Notes: a model not told the origin generated them from the sequence alone. Shown: positions 1 to 11,953, counted from the first letter of the stretch. The stretch: 64,000 nt of DNA from Candidula unifasciata (GCA_905116865.2 CAJHNH020000819.1:252785-316784); one strand, 5' to 3'. Translations and numbers: made by a program.

Positions 1-59
1 TTGTCGACCTTTTAATTTTTTTTTCTTAAAAAGAATCGGAAAATCCCGCAGCCGCTTAT

Positions 60-420
60 CTGCGACCATTTCTTTCACACACTCATTTCTTTTACGACAC
101 CACTTGAAACTACTTATCTATGACCACTAATTTCACAACAACTCCCACAGCAACTCATTTTTTGGCCACTTCTTTCATAACGCCATCCACAACCACCCAT
201 CGAAAAAAAAAAAACATGTCTTTCACTACACCACTCCTCCTCCCACCCCCTTTTTTCTCCCCCATAACCTATGGCCACTTCTGTCATTACGCCACCCACA
301 ACCACTCAACTAAAAAACCATATCTTTCACTAACCCCCCCCCCTCCCCCCCCCCTATAACCACTCGTCTATAGCCACTTCTTTCACAACTCTGTCAGCAA
401 CCACTATCTACAGATTACCT
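60..420. repeat. Degenerate tandem repeat
   Basis: Diverged units of roughly 55-60 bp built around GACCACTTCTTTCAC and ACAACCACTC, with A and C homopolymer stretches. No coding evidence. Confidence 0.6.
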
Positions 421-469
421 CTGCCAGGTTCCGCAAGCTGCAAGGCCATGGCAACCAGGGCGAAGTTCG

Positions 470-900
470 ATATCAGCAGCTTCTTCATTGTTGAACTGCA
501 GCTGTTTCTGATGCTACTGCCTCTGACGTTCTTGATGCTCCTGTGGGGACTACTTTGCTGCTTCTGCTATAGTTTTCAATGCTACTTCTGAAACTCTTGC
601 TGCCTTTACTGTGGCTTTTGCTGTTACTTTTAGTACTGTTGCTGCTTTTTCTTTGGTTTCTGGTGATACTCATAGTACTGCTGCTGCTTTATCTGTGGAT
701 TTTGCTGTTACTTCTTGTACAGTTGCTGCTTCTACTGTAGTTTTTGCATGTCCTAATACCTTTACAGCTTCTGTTGGGGATTTTGCTGCTGTGTATACTA
801 TCGGCTTCTAATTAAATTGCAGTTTCAATTAGTACTCTTGCTGTTACAACGCTGCAGTTAGTACTCCTGCTGTTAACTGCTGTTGCTACTGTCGCCTCGA
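470..900. repeat. Low-complexity GCTGCT/GTTACT-rich stretch
   Basis: Recurring TTTGCTGTTACTT and GCTGCTTCTACTG motifs, an old decayed microsatellite. Short frames here are Ala/Val/Thr/Ser-rich and show no domain. Confidence 0.55.
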
Positions 901-1435
901 CAATTGCTTATGTAACAATATACAAGTGTACTTGTCCTCTTTCAACCCTGTATCTGTGAATTTGAAGGCGGCATTTATTCTTTTCGTAACATATGCTAAT
1001 ACACTCCGCCTCCTCCTCCTCCTCTTGTTTACCTTTTAAAAAAGATTAAAAGTAGAAACAATTTACTAATTCTTATAGACTTCGAAATGCAGAATTCAAG
1101 TCATAACACGACGAAATAGCGGACCTCAACTACAGTCCTGCTGTTATTATTGTCCTTAAACAAGGCTTAGATATTTTGTTTCCCCTCACAAGGATCTACA
1201 ATTCGAAAGATAATAAAGCAGGAGCAAATCGGACAAATCATTTTCAGCCGTTTAACAGTTAAAATCATTAATAACCAGAGAAGACAAAGCATTTCAGTCT
1301 GCTGTGTTTGTAAATTGTTGCTGCGTATGTTATTGACTTATGCTTTTTGCTGTAACCTATGGTGCCACTTCAATGGTTTGAGATAATTTCAGTCAGTATT
1401 CTATAGTTGTGGATTTCAAGCTGTGCGATAGACAT
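900..1435. other. No recognisable feature
   Basis: Unique-looking AT-rich sequence without long frames, repeats or RNA genes that I can recognise. Confidence 0.5.
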
Positions 1436-1460
1436 GGCCAATGAAGTCATCCTTTTTGGG

Positions 1461-1620
1461 GATGTCTGGTTGGCCGTGTATCTCAGTACACTTGTTTCCA
1501 ACTGGAGGAGACAGGTTCGATTCCCGGCACGGTAACTAAAATGTTGTCTAGTGTTCCTGTTATCTTTCTACTTCTTTCTATGAATGCCGATCATTACACT
1601 GTCTGATTGTGAATTATATA
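1461..1620 (+). mobile_element. tRNA-like SINE
   Basis: TTGGCCGTGTATCTCAGTAC and GGTTCGATTCCCGGCAC are spaced as Pol III A and B boxes, followed by an unrelated tail. Not a functional tRNA: there is no closing acceptor stem. Confidence 0.55.
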
Positions 1621-1708
1621 TGGCAGTTATACTTGCATATCCGACGGTTATAAAGTACCCATTAATCCATACTGGGCGAGCATATTGAGGGTGCTAATTA
1701 AACTATGT

Positions 1709-2178
1709 CTGTGGATTAGGTCAGCTCTGTGGCCAAGACGATGCAAACGCTTCGAATTGCCAGGTTCGATCCTAGCTGCAGGCCATGCGCCTTGCGTTGG
1801 TTTCGACAGTGGTATCAAGAAAGCCGACCGTCCAGGCAGCAATGGCAAACTATTGGACGTAAATTTGTCTAGAAAAACCACACAACAGTGAGGGGCTGTT
1901 GGGGTTGGTTCTGCCACGTCCTGTAAAGGATACGCAGCTAGCATAACCTGTGGATTAGGCTTTGCGGACGCGCTTCCTTCGTAATGCCGGGTGCCGGGTT
2001 CCATCTATGGACGGTTTATCTTACTCTGGTTTCGACAGTGGTACCGAGAGGGGACTGTTTAAAGCAATGGCAAACTACTGAACGTAACATTGGCTTAGAA
2101 GAACTACAACAGCCAAAAGATGCTGGGATTGGTTCTGCAAGATCCTGTACTGTAAAGGATGTGCAAATAACTTTTTTT
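1709..2178 (+). mobile_element. Head-to-tail dimer of a tRNA-like SINE (SINE-D)
   Basis: Two copies (1709-1947 and 1948-2178), each opening CTGTGGATTAGG, then a B-box-like GGTTC(G/C)ATC, TTTCGACAGTGGTA, GCAATGGCAAACTA and ending CTGTAAAGGAT(A/G). The second copy abuts a MITE at 2179. A 3' fragment recurs reversed at 14330-14400. Confidence 0.8.
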
Positions 2179-2432
2179 GTTATTTTTTGTTATTTCACCA
2201 CAACACACCGGCTTCGAGATTTGATAGGAAAATTCCTAGACTGTACTATAGTATAGGGGGGTTAGGGTTAGGATTAGTGTTAAATGAATAGCGACTACTA
2301 CTGAGCCTAACCCTAAACCAACAACCCCCCCCCCCCCACCTCCCTTTTTTCCAATACTTTTGGACGGTCTGGGGATTACCCTACCAAATCTTGAAGCCAG
2401 CGTGATGTAGTGAAATAACAGAAAAGAATAAC
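2179..2432. mobile_element. MITE-like element with long terminal inverted repeats (copy 1)
   Basis: The left arm GTTATTTCACCACAACACAC is mirrored by GTGATGTAGTGAAATAAC on the right; arms align over about 75-80 bp. The core GGGTTAGGGTTAGG...GTTAAATGAATAGCGACTA also occurs in the element at 7093-7244. No coding capacity, so any mobility would be in trans. Confidence 0.75.
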
Positions 2433-2699
2433 TTTTTGTAATGGTTATTGTTCCCCTCCAGGATTGCTGTCGGTGGCATTAGCACCTCAAGGATGAGGAT
2501 CAACCAGGAGCAAATCCCAGAAACCCCTTCCAGTCGTGTAACACAGATTAGGGCGCCCCTTCTCTCCCCTTTCTCTCTTTCTCCAGTGAAGATCGACTTC
2601 ATTATTGCACCGGGTTTTATTCCATATGGCTCGGTCTCTCTCGGCAGAACGGCTAGCCGCCTGCCGAAAGCGCCGGGCAGAGCACGAACTCCGTAGCTT

Positions 2700-2825
2700 C
2701 CGCGACGATCCCCAGGGATCTCTGTACAAAACTGCACTCATGACCTGAAGGGCTCAGCCGCGAAACGAACCCACGACCTTCAGAGCGCGAGGCAAAGGAC
2801 TTGACCACTTCGCCAGAACGCCTGT
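2700..2825 (-). mobile_element. tRNA-like SINE head
   Basis: The reverse complement reads GCGAAGTGGTCAAGTCC and GGTCGTGGGTTCGTTTCG, typical A/B-box arrangement of tRNA-derived SINEs. Similar heads are at about 5705-5790 (+), 20360-20430 (-), 35935-36010 (-) and 36585-36655 (-). Confidence 0.55.
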
Positions 2826-2904
2826 GGTTATCATGTAACCTGCAGTCTATTGGGGGGGGGGGGATGGGATGATCTATTGTAAGAGACGTCAAGAGTGGCT
2901 TTCA

Positions 2905-3062
2905 ACCCCTCCAAAACTAGCGATAAACACCCGGTGACACAAAGTGCCATCCTTCGAATGAGAATCATCCGGGCACAAGTCCCAGAAACCCCGTTCAACC
3001 GTAAGGTTATATTATGGCTTTGAAAGATACCCGGGTGGGGTTTTGAATTAACAATAAATCCC
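2905..3062. repeat. Repeat-E copy (dispersed repeat)
   Basis: Landmarks: GATAAACACCCGGTGACACA, AAGTGCCATCCTTCGAATGA, GAATCATCCGGGCACAAGTC and CCCAGAAACCCCGTTCAACC. Partial copies: 2450-2560, 4300-4385, 12535-12610, 41283-41400 and 59955-60135. Origin unknown. Confidence 0.65.
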
Positions 3063-3224
3063 ATCCTATATCAGGGTGAAAAGTTGCTTCTGAGGGACGT
3101 GGTTTAATGTTAAGGAAATGTTACATGAGACCCGAGTAAAGGCATAGCACTTGTATATGATGTCTCGGATTTTTCCCAATACCTCCCCCCAAACAGTCGA
3201 ATATTTTAGGGGGTGGTAGATAGG

Positions 3225-3300
3225 CTGCATGCAGTCCTGGGACCTGGGCTGCATGAAGCCGTGGGACCTAGGCTGCACTCTCTAGTGGGACGTAGGTGGG
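3225..3300. repeat. Short tandem of GGGACCTAGGCTGCATG units
   Basis: About three diverged copies of a roughly 28-bp unit (GTGGGACCTAGGCTGCA). Confidence 0.65.
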
Positions 3301-3935
3301 TTGGGGTTAGGCCTAGTTCTAGATGTTTTGGAGTAGGTAAAAGCATCAGAAAGCTGGGAAACACGCTATTACCACCCTAAAAAATATTGGACTGTCCCGT
3401 GACGTCATCCTGGGGGGAGATATGGAAAACGCACCGGTGTCTCTCGCCTCTTTGTTGGTAGCGATGCTACAGAAAAGACAAATAATGGGATAGACAGACA
3501 TGCAAGTAGACAGACGACCATAAAGATGCATTCGCAGACGGAACAAGAGACAGTCAGTTAATCAGTCAGTGCACTGCTCCAGTGAGTTACAGCGTCACTA
3601 ACTGGTACATCTTCACATGTCTGAATGCTTAATGTTTATTTTCAGCAGGCCAGACAAAAGTGTAAAACGAGTGGTCGCTCTCCTTTCTTCCTCACTGTCC
3701 CTCCCCTTGCTTTATGAGTCTCCCTCACTAACTGTTCCCTGCTTTAGAAATGTAAATAAGAATATTGTGTACACATATGTATCTTTAACTGAACGATGCC
3801 ATGCATCACTCCGCTACACCAATGAACAATACACTTACAAAGGGCAACATGTAATTACAGACATACATTCCAGTTTACACACAATCTTGTATACAAAGTT
3901 TACACTGAATAAAGGTGTCTGAAAAAAAAAATTTT
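3300..3935. other. No recognisable feature
   Basis: No protein homology or repeat-family landmark seen; only short chance frames. Confidence 0.5.
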
Positions 3936-3939
3936 GACA

Positions 3940-4290
3940 GGCATATATAGCTGAAATACAGGCGTGGTGGGTAATGAACAGGCAGACAGATTGGCTGGAT
4001 CTGCACGACTTGGTGGTTAATTGATACATGAGAAGGCAGATGTGGTAAAGGCCCTTTGGGAACAAGCAACGAAATCAGTAGAGAAAGAAGATTATTATGG
4101 CCTGAAGAGATGAGGCACCTAAATGTAACCACTGGGTCTTGGCGGCACACTACACTCAGAGGAAAGGCAAGACCGACACATAACCAGATTGTAACCGGTA
4201 CTATAAGTATTGGAACTCTGTGCCGGCTACTGAAGATGAGGACGAAGCATGCATGGGAATACCCCGAGTACTATGATGTCAACAGGGTAT
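3940..4290 (+). pseudogene. LINE C-terminal fragment (RNase H end and Cys/His tail)
   Basis: Shifted frames read NEQADRLAGSARLGG, HEKADVVKALWEQA, then VTGTISIGTLCRLLKMRTKH with a degraded WECPECC end. Same family as 50553-51189. Confidence 0.65.
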
Positions 4291-4391
4291 CTCGGACTTG
4301 CGTCTGTGGGTTATCATCCAAACAGTGGCACTTTGTGTCACAGGGTGTTAATCGCTGAATGTGCTGTCCTGGCGAGGTTGACATCACGCGA

Positions 4392-4900
4392 CCGTAAGAG
4401 TTACTCCCCCACTCCCCTTCCATTCATGCTTTGTCGCGTCGCAGGGCCTCTCCTATGTTGCGGGGGTGTTATGATATGGCTTGGTTCGGCGTTCGTTGGG
4501 CGTTCGCTGGGCATATATAATGTTTTCGGGATTCTATGTTGTCATGAGTCTCTTTGAAGCGCCTGTGTACAAATAAGAGATACTGTAAGGGAAAGCGACA
4601 ATTCCTGAGTATCGAAACTGATGTTTTTGTATTTCTACGTTCATTAGCTGTGATCCCCTCCCATAGAGAGAAGGCACTGTCTAGAAACGTCAAAATACAA
4701 AAACATCCTAGTTTCGATACTCACGAACAGACGCAGGTAGCAGAACATGAAAATAATTAGGCAAGTGAGCGGTTAGAAGACGAAAAAGAAGAGAGTGGTT
4801 AAAGCGTTAACAGTAAGGAATACATGACACCTCTGCAACATAGGAGAGACCCCCTGCTACACGACGAGGCATAAATGGGAAGGGAAGTCACTCTCTGCGG
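4392..4900. mobile_element. Foldback element (about 0.5 kb inverted repeat)
   Basis: The outer arms (4392-4470 and about 4825-4900) match as inverted repeats around CTCTCCTATGTTGC. The inner arms (4605-4640 and 4686-4725) match around GAGTATCGAAACT and TGTTTTTGTATT. The regions between them have diverged. No target duplication or transposase seen. Confidence 0.7.
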
Positions 4901-5139
4901 TGAAAAACGTTACTTGAACCCAGTAAGTTATTAGGTTGCACTAACTACATTGTTCTAAGAATGATTTCATGCAAGTCTAATTTGGCAGAGGATCCAGCGC
5001 GACGACCTTTAAACCAGCTTGAACTTCAATTATTCGAAAGGGAGTTTCCTGGTAAAACCAGGTCAGAGGTCATATCCGGAGAAGCCAGTCGTCGCAACAA
5101 AGTTTCATTTTCATTCAGGTCGTTTTGTGATGGGGAGCC

Positions 5140-5300
5140 ACCTTACTGTAGCGGCTAGATGCAAAGCTCGTGGGTGCAAATCCGCATAGTGCCGGAATTT
5201 TCTCATGCATGACTCTGGCTCTCCGGTGGAGACAGCCTTAAGTGGGTACCAGGTGAAGTCCTAAGAGGTAAAGGCGGCCGGAGTTGGTCTAGCCTGATCT
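5140..5300 (+). mobile_element. SINE-A partial copy
   Basis: GTAGCGGCTAGATGCAAAGC with GGGTGCAAATCCG, then AAGTGGGTACCAGGTGAAGT and AAGTCCTAAGAGGTAAAGG. It runs into a minus-strand Repeat-C copy at about 5300. Confidence 0.7.
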
Positions 5301-5499
5301 CTTCTTCTTCACGTTCACCAGCTGTAAACTCTAGCGAACAGTTTTGGTTGTTCCTCCACATCTGGACTGCAGTCCTGTTCCAGAACCTGAGTCTTGCGTG
5401 TGCATCCGTTTTACAGAATTGACTCATTTGAATGTAGACCGCTGGTTCCTTATATACCTTAAGTAAAGGACATTTACTTTACTTGTGCAATATGCGATG

Positions 5500-5710
5500 A
5501 AGGAGCCGCGGTAGCTAATCGCTAGATGCTCACCTGTGGGTCCTATAGACTTGGGTTCGCATCCACGTGAAAACTGACCCTCGACCTCATGTCGATCCCT
5601 TCTAAAATGAGTACCAGGCAATGTTCTGGGAAGTAAAGACGGTCAACGTGATACTGCCTAAATCCCCTAAAGAGTGCCGATTGGTCAATACAGGTATGAG
5701 TCTAGCGCCC
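5500..5710 (+). mobile_element. SINE-A copy
   Basis: The head GAGCCGCGGTAGCTAATCGC with GGGTTCGCATCC is followed by the body (GAGTACCAGGCAATGTTCTG, GGGAAGTAAAGACGG, GCCGATTGGTCAATACAGG). Confidence 0.82.
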
Positions 5711-5799
5711 AGGTAGGGCTTGTCGAGCGGTTAACAACGGTGGGTTCTCATGAGGCAGACACAGGTTCGAATCCTCGATAAAGTTGTGGGGTTTTTTTT

Positions 5800-6880
5800 T
5801 TTCGGGAGCAAACAAAAAATCATAACCTGCAAAGTCCGCAGCGACAGCACTATCCATGCGGCCCTTTATTCTCAGGCTCAAACATTCTCTCCCCCCCCCC
5901 CCCCCCCAAAAAAAAAAAAGCCTTCTCTTTTTGGTCTATACCACAAAAAGTAGTAAATATAGCCGGTAATGGCAGTCAGGTGGAAGTATAACAGTCAGCT
6001 TCCCTGTACCACATTCACGAATGACAAAATGACCGTTCTGACTAGAAATCTTCAGCGTTAAACAATATATATAAATTTTAAGTTTTACCATAGTATTTTT
6101 AATCAGTAGGGTGACACTACGTCCTGTTTTCGCAGAGACAGTATCATGTTAGGTAGGACCCGGCCGTCCCGTCTTGATTTGGACAATGAATGTGACAGGA
6201 CGATCTGAACTTGTCTAAATAAAGAGTCGATACTCTCCCGGCTATATGGTCACCGTAATTTTAAACAGGTGAGGAAGATTGTGTAATCTTTCTTTCTTTC
6301 TTTCTTCCTTCCTTTATACATAAGGGTAAAGAGGTAAAGTCGGGGGATGTGAACTAGCGTCATTACACGCGGTTATAAATAATGAGTGCTCTGCCACCAG
6401 TACGGGCAGCTGATAAGAAACTGTCCGCCTGTGTCGCCGTCCGCATGCAACTCCGTAGCTACAGCGACGTTCCTCAATTTACCCCAGAGTGTTAACTCTA
6501 GTACCCAATACCTAGAGGCTGGGTGAACACCGGGAACCGCTCGGTTTCAAACATCGGCCGTGGGATGCAGCGAGTCGCAGCTGGATTTGAAAGCGAGTCT
6601 CCTGTCGACTGCGCCAACGTGGTACCCTCTTTATTTAAAAAGTTCGTTTATACATATGTATAAGTTCGCTTCCAAGTGCCTCTGCGCCTGCCTCGTCCTC
6701 GCTGTATTCGTGCTGTCCATTGCATTGTCTGTCTCGGTCGTCTCTCTTTCTTTATTCTGAGGACGTGTCCAATCCAACTCTATCTTCGTGTTTTTTATTT
6801 CTGAATTTACATCTTCTAAGTCTGTCATTTGTTGTAATCCATAATTGCCGATTTTATCTTCTACCTTCACTCCTCCCCCA
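5800..6880. other. Noncoding; C/A homopolymers and a TTTC run
   Basis: C17/A12 runs at 5890-5920 and a TTTC microsatellite at 6288-6310; 6290-6620 contains a weak tRNA-like stretch. Nothing coding. Confidence 0.5.
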
Positions 6881-6882
<2 letters not shown>

Positions 6883-6948
<66 letters not shown>

Positions 6949-6955
6949 GTGTGTG
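6883..6955. repeat. CT microsatellite followed by GT and G runs
   Basis: About 30 CT units then TGTGTGTG and a ten-G run; a second CT run is at 7254-7285. They bracket the MITE at 7093-7244. Confidence 0.95.
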
Positions 6956-7092
6956 TGTGGGGGGGGGGGTGGTGCTCTCACTCTTTGTGTGGACGCAGCA
7001 CGATTCTCTCGATCTTCTCTCTCCATCACACTCCCCCTCATTTCAGCTTTCTCCCAGTCTCTATTTCTCTTTCTCTCTAAGTGTTCTTTTCT

Positions 7093-7244
7093 GTTTAGCG
7101 ACTACATCACACGAGATTTTGGGACATCCCATATTATAGGAGCGTTAGGGTTAGGGTTTGTGTGAAATGAATATCGACTAATACTATCCCTAACCCCCTA
7201 TAATATGGGATTTCCCTCAATCTCGTGTGATGTGGTCGCTAAAC
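7093..7244. mobile_element. MITE-like element (copy 2)
   Basis: The left arm GTTTAGCGACTACATCACAC is mirrored by GTGTGATGTGGTCGCTAAAC; arms of about 50 bp are nearly perfect. The core TTAGGGTTAGGGTTTGTGTG then AAATGAATATCGACTAATAC matches copy 1. It is flanked on both sides by CT microsatellites. Confidence 0.85.
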
Positions 7245-7251
7245 ATAAAAG

Positions 7252-7288
<37 letters not shown>

Positions 7289-7344
7289 CTTAATTTAGAA
7301 ATTTGAAATGGAAAACACGGAATTAAAATAGTCTTCATATATTG

Positions 7345-7751
<407 letters not shown>

Positions 7752-7989
7752 CCACATACTCGCCTATCCCCCTCACCATTTTACACGAACATGCCAGAAT
7801 TCCCGGATATGCACGTGGCCCTGCCATTTAACCCTGCGTGCTGATAACAGGATGGTCCCATTTGAATGTCAAGAACAGGGTGGACAGGGTCGCTTGTGGG
7901 TAGGTCGCTCAAAATGCCACAACAACGGAACCGACCTGGTCTTTTATGCGGACTGCCCTCGTTTTCTTCTTATTCTTCCCTCTTTTTTT

Positions 7990-8073
7990 TTCTTTTTCTT
8001 CTTCTTCTTCTTCTTCTTCTTCTTCTTCTTCTTCTTCTTCTTCTTCTTCTTCTTCTTCTTCTTCTTCTTCTTC
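7990..8073. repeat. TTC microsatellite
   Basis: About 27 TTC triplets on the plus strand. It creates poly-Phe/Ser/Leu and poly-Glu frames that are not genes. Confidence 0.97.
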
Positions 8074-8387
8074 ATCACATTTTTCAATGACGTTGTGTAC
8101 TTCGTTTTTCACATGTATTCTACATACAAAAAGTAGTGAGAGTTTACTAACAATAACACATATTAGTTCAGCTTACCAGAAACGATATTGTTATAAAGCC
8201 AATCCGCCTGGATTTTCAAATCAAGAAGAAGGTATGTCTCCTCTTCTTCAGTTTGTAATCATCACAACTCTGTCGTGCCGATACATCACATAGGACTTGC
8301 AGTCTAGTCTTCCACTACTTTCTTTCCTGTGCAATACCTTCGATAAGATGGATAGAATCCAGTCCAACATATATCTTTAGTCTTGGG

Positions 8388-8600
8388 AGTCACCGTGGCC
8401 TAGCGACTACACGCTGTTGTGCGAATCGGAAGGTCGTGGGTTCGCTCCCTGGTGGAGCCGCACATTTCTAAAAATGACCATGACTCTTATTTCGACCCAG
8501 CCTTGAGTGGGTACCGGGTGCAGTCCTGGGAAGTAAAGGCTGACTAAATCACCCATTTTGCGCCGATTGGTCTATAAAAATTTAGGTCTAGCCCTATATG
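8388..8600 (+). mobile_element. SINE-A copy
   Basis: The tRNA-like head GTCACCGTGGCCTAGCGACT with GGTTCGCTCCC is followed by the family body (GAGTGGGTACCGGGTGCAGT, GGGAAGTAAAGGC, GCGCCGATTGGTCTATAAAA). Same family as 47102-47362. Confidence 0.85.
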
Positions 8601-9030
8601 CCTTATACACCTGAAGGCGGGGGAAAGGGACCTTTAATTTTTTATTTTTTATTTATAGTTTTCCTCAGCCACGTTCGTCTTTGGGTTTCCCTTGGACGTC
8701 CTTGTTTCTTCAGTCAATATGATTCCTATTTCTGTTTAGTGGTTGTCTATCCATCTCTCCTCAAGATGTGTCCAGTGTATTGCCAACTTCTTATAACTAC
8801 TGATACAAGCGATATTCCCTTTATTTCCCTCATTTCTTCCTTTCTTGAATAATTTTTTTTTTCTAAACAAAAGGAAAGTCTATTTGTTTGAATCCTAGTT
8901 GTTACTTTTAATCGTCTTCCTCTGTATAGTCTGATATTGGTAATCAGAGATAATTATTTCTCTGTCAGTCAGAGCGGGTTTTTTTTTTTTTTAAATTCAA
9001 ATAGTCTTTTCATGCACCTAGTATCCCCGA
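8600..9030. other. No recognisable feature
   Basis: T-rich sequence after SINE-A, before a Repeat-C copy; no domain or repeat recognised. Confidence 0.45.
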
Positions 9031-9284
9031 CAAATGAGCAGTGTTTCCTTTGAAGTTGGAGTACATCTGCCTGAGGCAGGGAGCCAGCAGTCTGCATACA
9101 GATACGCCAGATCTGTAAAAAAAAAAATAGATGCAGGCGCAGAACCCAGGTCCTGGAACAAGACCAAGCCCAGAAGTGGACGAACAACAAGAAACTTTCC
9201 GCCAGAGTTTAGAGCCAGGGCGCTAAATCCGTAATTTTAAAGACAAATCCGTATGCCAATTGCCTTTACTTTCCATGACATTTC

Positions 9285-9400
9285 ATTGTTCCCATTATAG
9301 ACTGGGTCTACCTGGGAGTCCTAAATAAAATATAAAATTTAGTCTCGGTGCGGATGCGAACCCAAGACTTTCAGGTCGGAGATAAACGCCTATAGTGCGT
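9285..9400 (-). mobile_element. SINE-A fragment
   Basis: The reverse complement carries GGTTCGCATCC and GACTCCCAGGTAGACCCAG, the head and inner part of the SINE-A family. Confidence 0.6.
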
Positions 9401-9549
9401 TTCAAAAGTCGTACCCTCACATTTAACAGATATCTCGAAAACTCATTCAAGGATCAACACTCATTTTTGCATGTGGTCTTAGATTTCACACATCCTTATT
9501 ATTTTATAATTTACAATTACCTAGATGCGGCGAATTTCCTTCATCTTTG

Positions 9550-10500
9550 TCAGACTAATAATATCATCATCATCATCAGCCTTGCCGACTGGCGTGGGCG
9601 ATCATGCCTCTCCATAATCTGCGATCTCCTACAGCATGTATCAGTTCGTGTGCCGACACACCTCCATGCCATGCAACAAGACTGTCAAGCATCTTCTCTC
9701 GTTGTCTTCCTCTATCTCTCCTTCCACATATCTTTCCAGTGGTCACAACATGTTCTATTTTCCCTCTTCTCATAACATGGCCGAAAAATGATGACTGTAT
9801 CCTTCTGATGTCTGTGATCACTTGTCTTCGGGCTCCCGCCTCTTTCAAAACCTCTTGGTTGCTCTTTTTGGCTGTCCAAGGTATTCTAAGCATTCTTCTG
9901 TAAAACCACATCTCCGAGGCCTCCAGAAATTGTTTGGCCTGCCTACCGATTGTCCAGGATTCACAGCCATATGTTAAAACTGGATGTATGTAGCAAGCAA
10001 GAATTCATTTTCTAACTCTCAATGACAAGTATATATTGCACAAGATGTTTTTCATTTTATAAAATGCAGTTTTTACCTGCCCTATTCTGTTTCTTATCCC
10101 AGTTATGCATCTTCCATCTGATGTTATCCATGTGCCCAGATACTTAAATTTTTGTACTTGTCCTAAAATAACACAATCAACTTTTATTACACACTTAGGA
10201 ATAATTCGTTTATTTGATACCACCATTACTTCTGTCTTCCCATTATTGAAACTGAGGCCCATTCTTCCACTTTCTAACACCACAATGTTTATCATTTCTT
10301 GTAGTTCTTTCTGACTTGTTGCTATCAAGACTGTGTCATCAGCATAACGAAAATTGTTTATATTGTGCCCACCAACCACAATTCCGGGCATACCAATTAA
10401 AGCTCTCATTATATATTCACTGTATATTGAAAACAAAATCAGGTGACAGTACACATCCTTGTCGTACGCCCCTCTTTATACTTTGAATGTACCTAAACAG
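9550..10500 (-). pseudogene. 5'-truncated LINE reverse transcriptase (GAT-repeat 3' end)
   Basis: Frame 10454-10005 contains RYADDTVLIATSQKELQEMI, the RT active-site box, then LGTWITSDG and IRNRIGQVKTAFYKMKNILC. After a frame change near 10005, frame 9911-9576 reads MWFYRRMLRIPWTAKKSNQE, FGHVMRRGKIEHVV and ends RRLWRGMIAHASRQG. The minus-strand 3' end is a GATGATGAT repeat at about 9560-9580, a usual terminus of this LINE group. The fingers and endonuclease are missing. Confidence 0.85.
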
Positions 10501-11150
10501 TTGGTAATTTTTATAGCTGCTGTTTGCTGCCAATACATATTCTTTATTATTCGTAGATCTTTCCCATCAATGTTTAATTTAATAATATACCTACTCATAA
10601 AAACAGAATATGCAGTAACTGACACAAATCATTTACTTCAAACCACAAGCGCGGAGACTGTTTTCGAAATCAGTTCACATGTGCAATGGTGTGTGGAAAT
10701 TATTTTGTTATGAAACATTGTGTTCATTTAGCTCTGGAAAGGCTAATGCCCAGAAACTGACTACATGAGAGTTAAACTCTAATGAACTATGTAAATGAGA
10801 TGATGACAGTACATGACGTCTTCACTTCACTATTTTTTGTGTGTGCATGGATTACCCCAAAAAGCGTGCAATCAGATGTTTACTTGTGTGATGAGGTGCT
10901 TTGCATGGTCTCCACGAGGACATGGTGTCAAGCAGAAAATCCGTGCTACAAGTGACGGCACGAGATACTTGTGGCACATCCGGCTTTAACTTTCAGTCCT
11001 GCCAACTGAAAAACGGGAGTCCCCCTCGAAAATAGGTTATTGCATGCGTTTCCATGTTGCATTTTGTGACATTATAATATGCTTACAAACTGTAGTTTAA
11101 TTTGTGTATACATCTCCTGGATAAAAACTGTTAACACAGAAGGACTCAAT
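10500..11150. other. No recognisable feature
   Basis: Downstream of the LINE in plus coordinates; may hold older LINE sequence too decayed to read. Confidence 0.45.
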
Positions 11151-11640
11151 TCTTGCACAAGAACGGGAATCCACGTTGACCCAGTTGGCCTATTTATAGC
11201 TAAAGATGGCCGTGCTTGTGGCTAGTCGAGTAAGCGAGGGGAAGCCCGAGCTAGACTCGCGGTCAGTCGATCATCAGAAGTCAGAGAAGACGGTTGTAGT
11301 AATTGAGGATGTAGTCTTTATGTCGCGCGAAGGACTAGTGTTTGAAGATGTCGTGAGCGAGAGAAGTCTGAATAATTGTTGAAACATGTGGAACATATGG
11401 ACCAGAATAAACTGACAGCATGTACAAAGAAGCTGAGCGGCGTTGTGTTATGAATCCTAGACGTTAGAGCAGTGCAAGTTATGTCGCAGTAAACATCCAG
11501 AGAGTGAGCCATGGCGAGAGTGAATATGTAGTGAGCAAAAGTGCATTTCAAGTGACGGTAGAAAGCCAGGCTTTATTCCAAGTCAAGCCTTGACTCATTC
11601 CAACTTTGTCCGTCACTCCAATAACTGCAAACATGCTAAT
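11150..11640 (+). mobile_element. Possible solo LTR or promoter fragment
   Basis: TATTTATAGC at about 11192 resembles a TATA box, GC-rich sequence follows, and AATAAA lies at about 11405. The spacing fits an LTR U3-R arrangement, but I found no second copy or TG...CA ends, so this is weak. Confidence 0.2.
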
Positions 11641-11953
11641 TGTATGTTTTGATTTGGTGTAAAGTTTTTTTCCCTCTCCTTACAAAGCACATAAGGCAAA
11701 AAGAAAACTAAATGCCTGTTTACAGTAAATAAATATCAGGTGACATGCCTAAATCCAACAGCTTACACCAAACGGTTACTCAATTATTTTTTTTAAAGTT
11801 GGGCACGATTTTTAAAACGCACTATAGACACTGAACTGTCGTGGTTCACTGAAATGAAGGGAGGCATAATAACCTGTGCCAGCTCCGTAATGAATGATGG
11901 CTACAGTGTACTTACTCACTGATGTCTTCGGAAATATATTACGGGATGAGGCT

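Noticed and set aside
1461..1530. True tRNA gene
   Set aside because: B-box-like sequence is present, but no closing acceptor stem or anticodon arm could be drawn; fits a SINE head. The same holds for the other tRNA-like stretches.
2258..2278. Interstitial telomere (GGTTAGGGTTAGG)
   Set aside because: Only two to three units, and the same string is the core of a dispersed MITE.
7852..8293. Poly-Phe, poly-Ser and poly-Glu frames
   Set aside because: All three arise from one TTC microsatellite in different frames.
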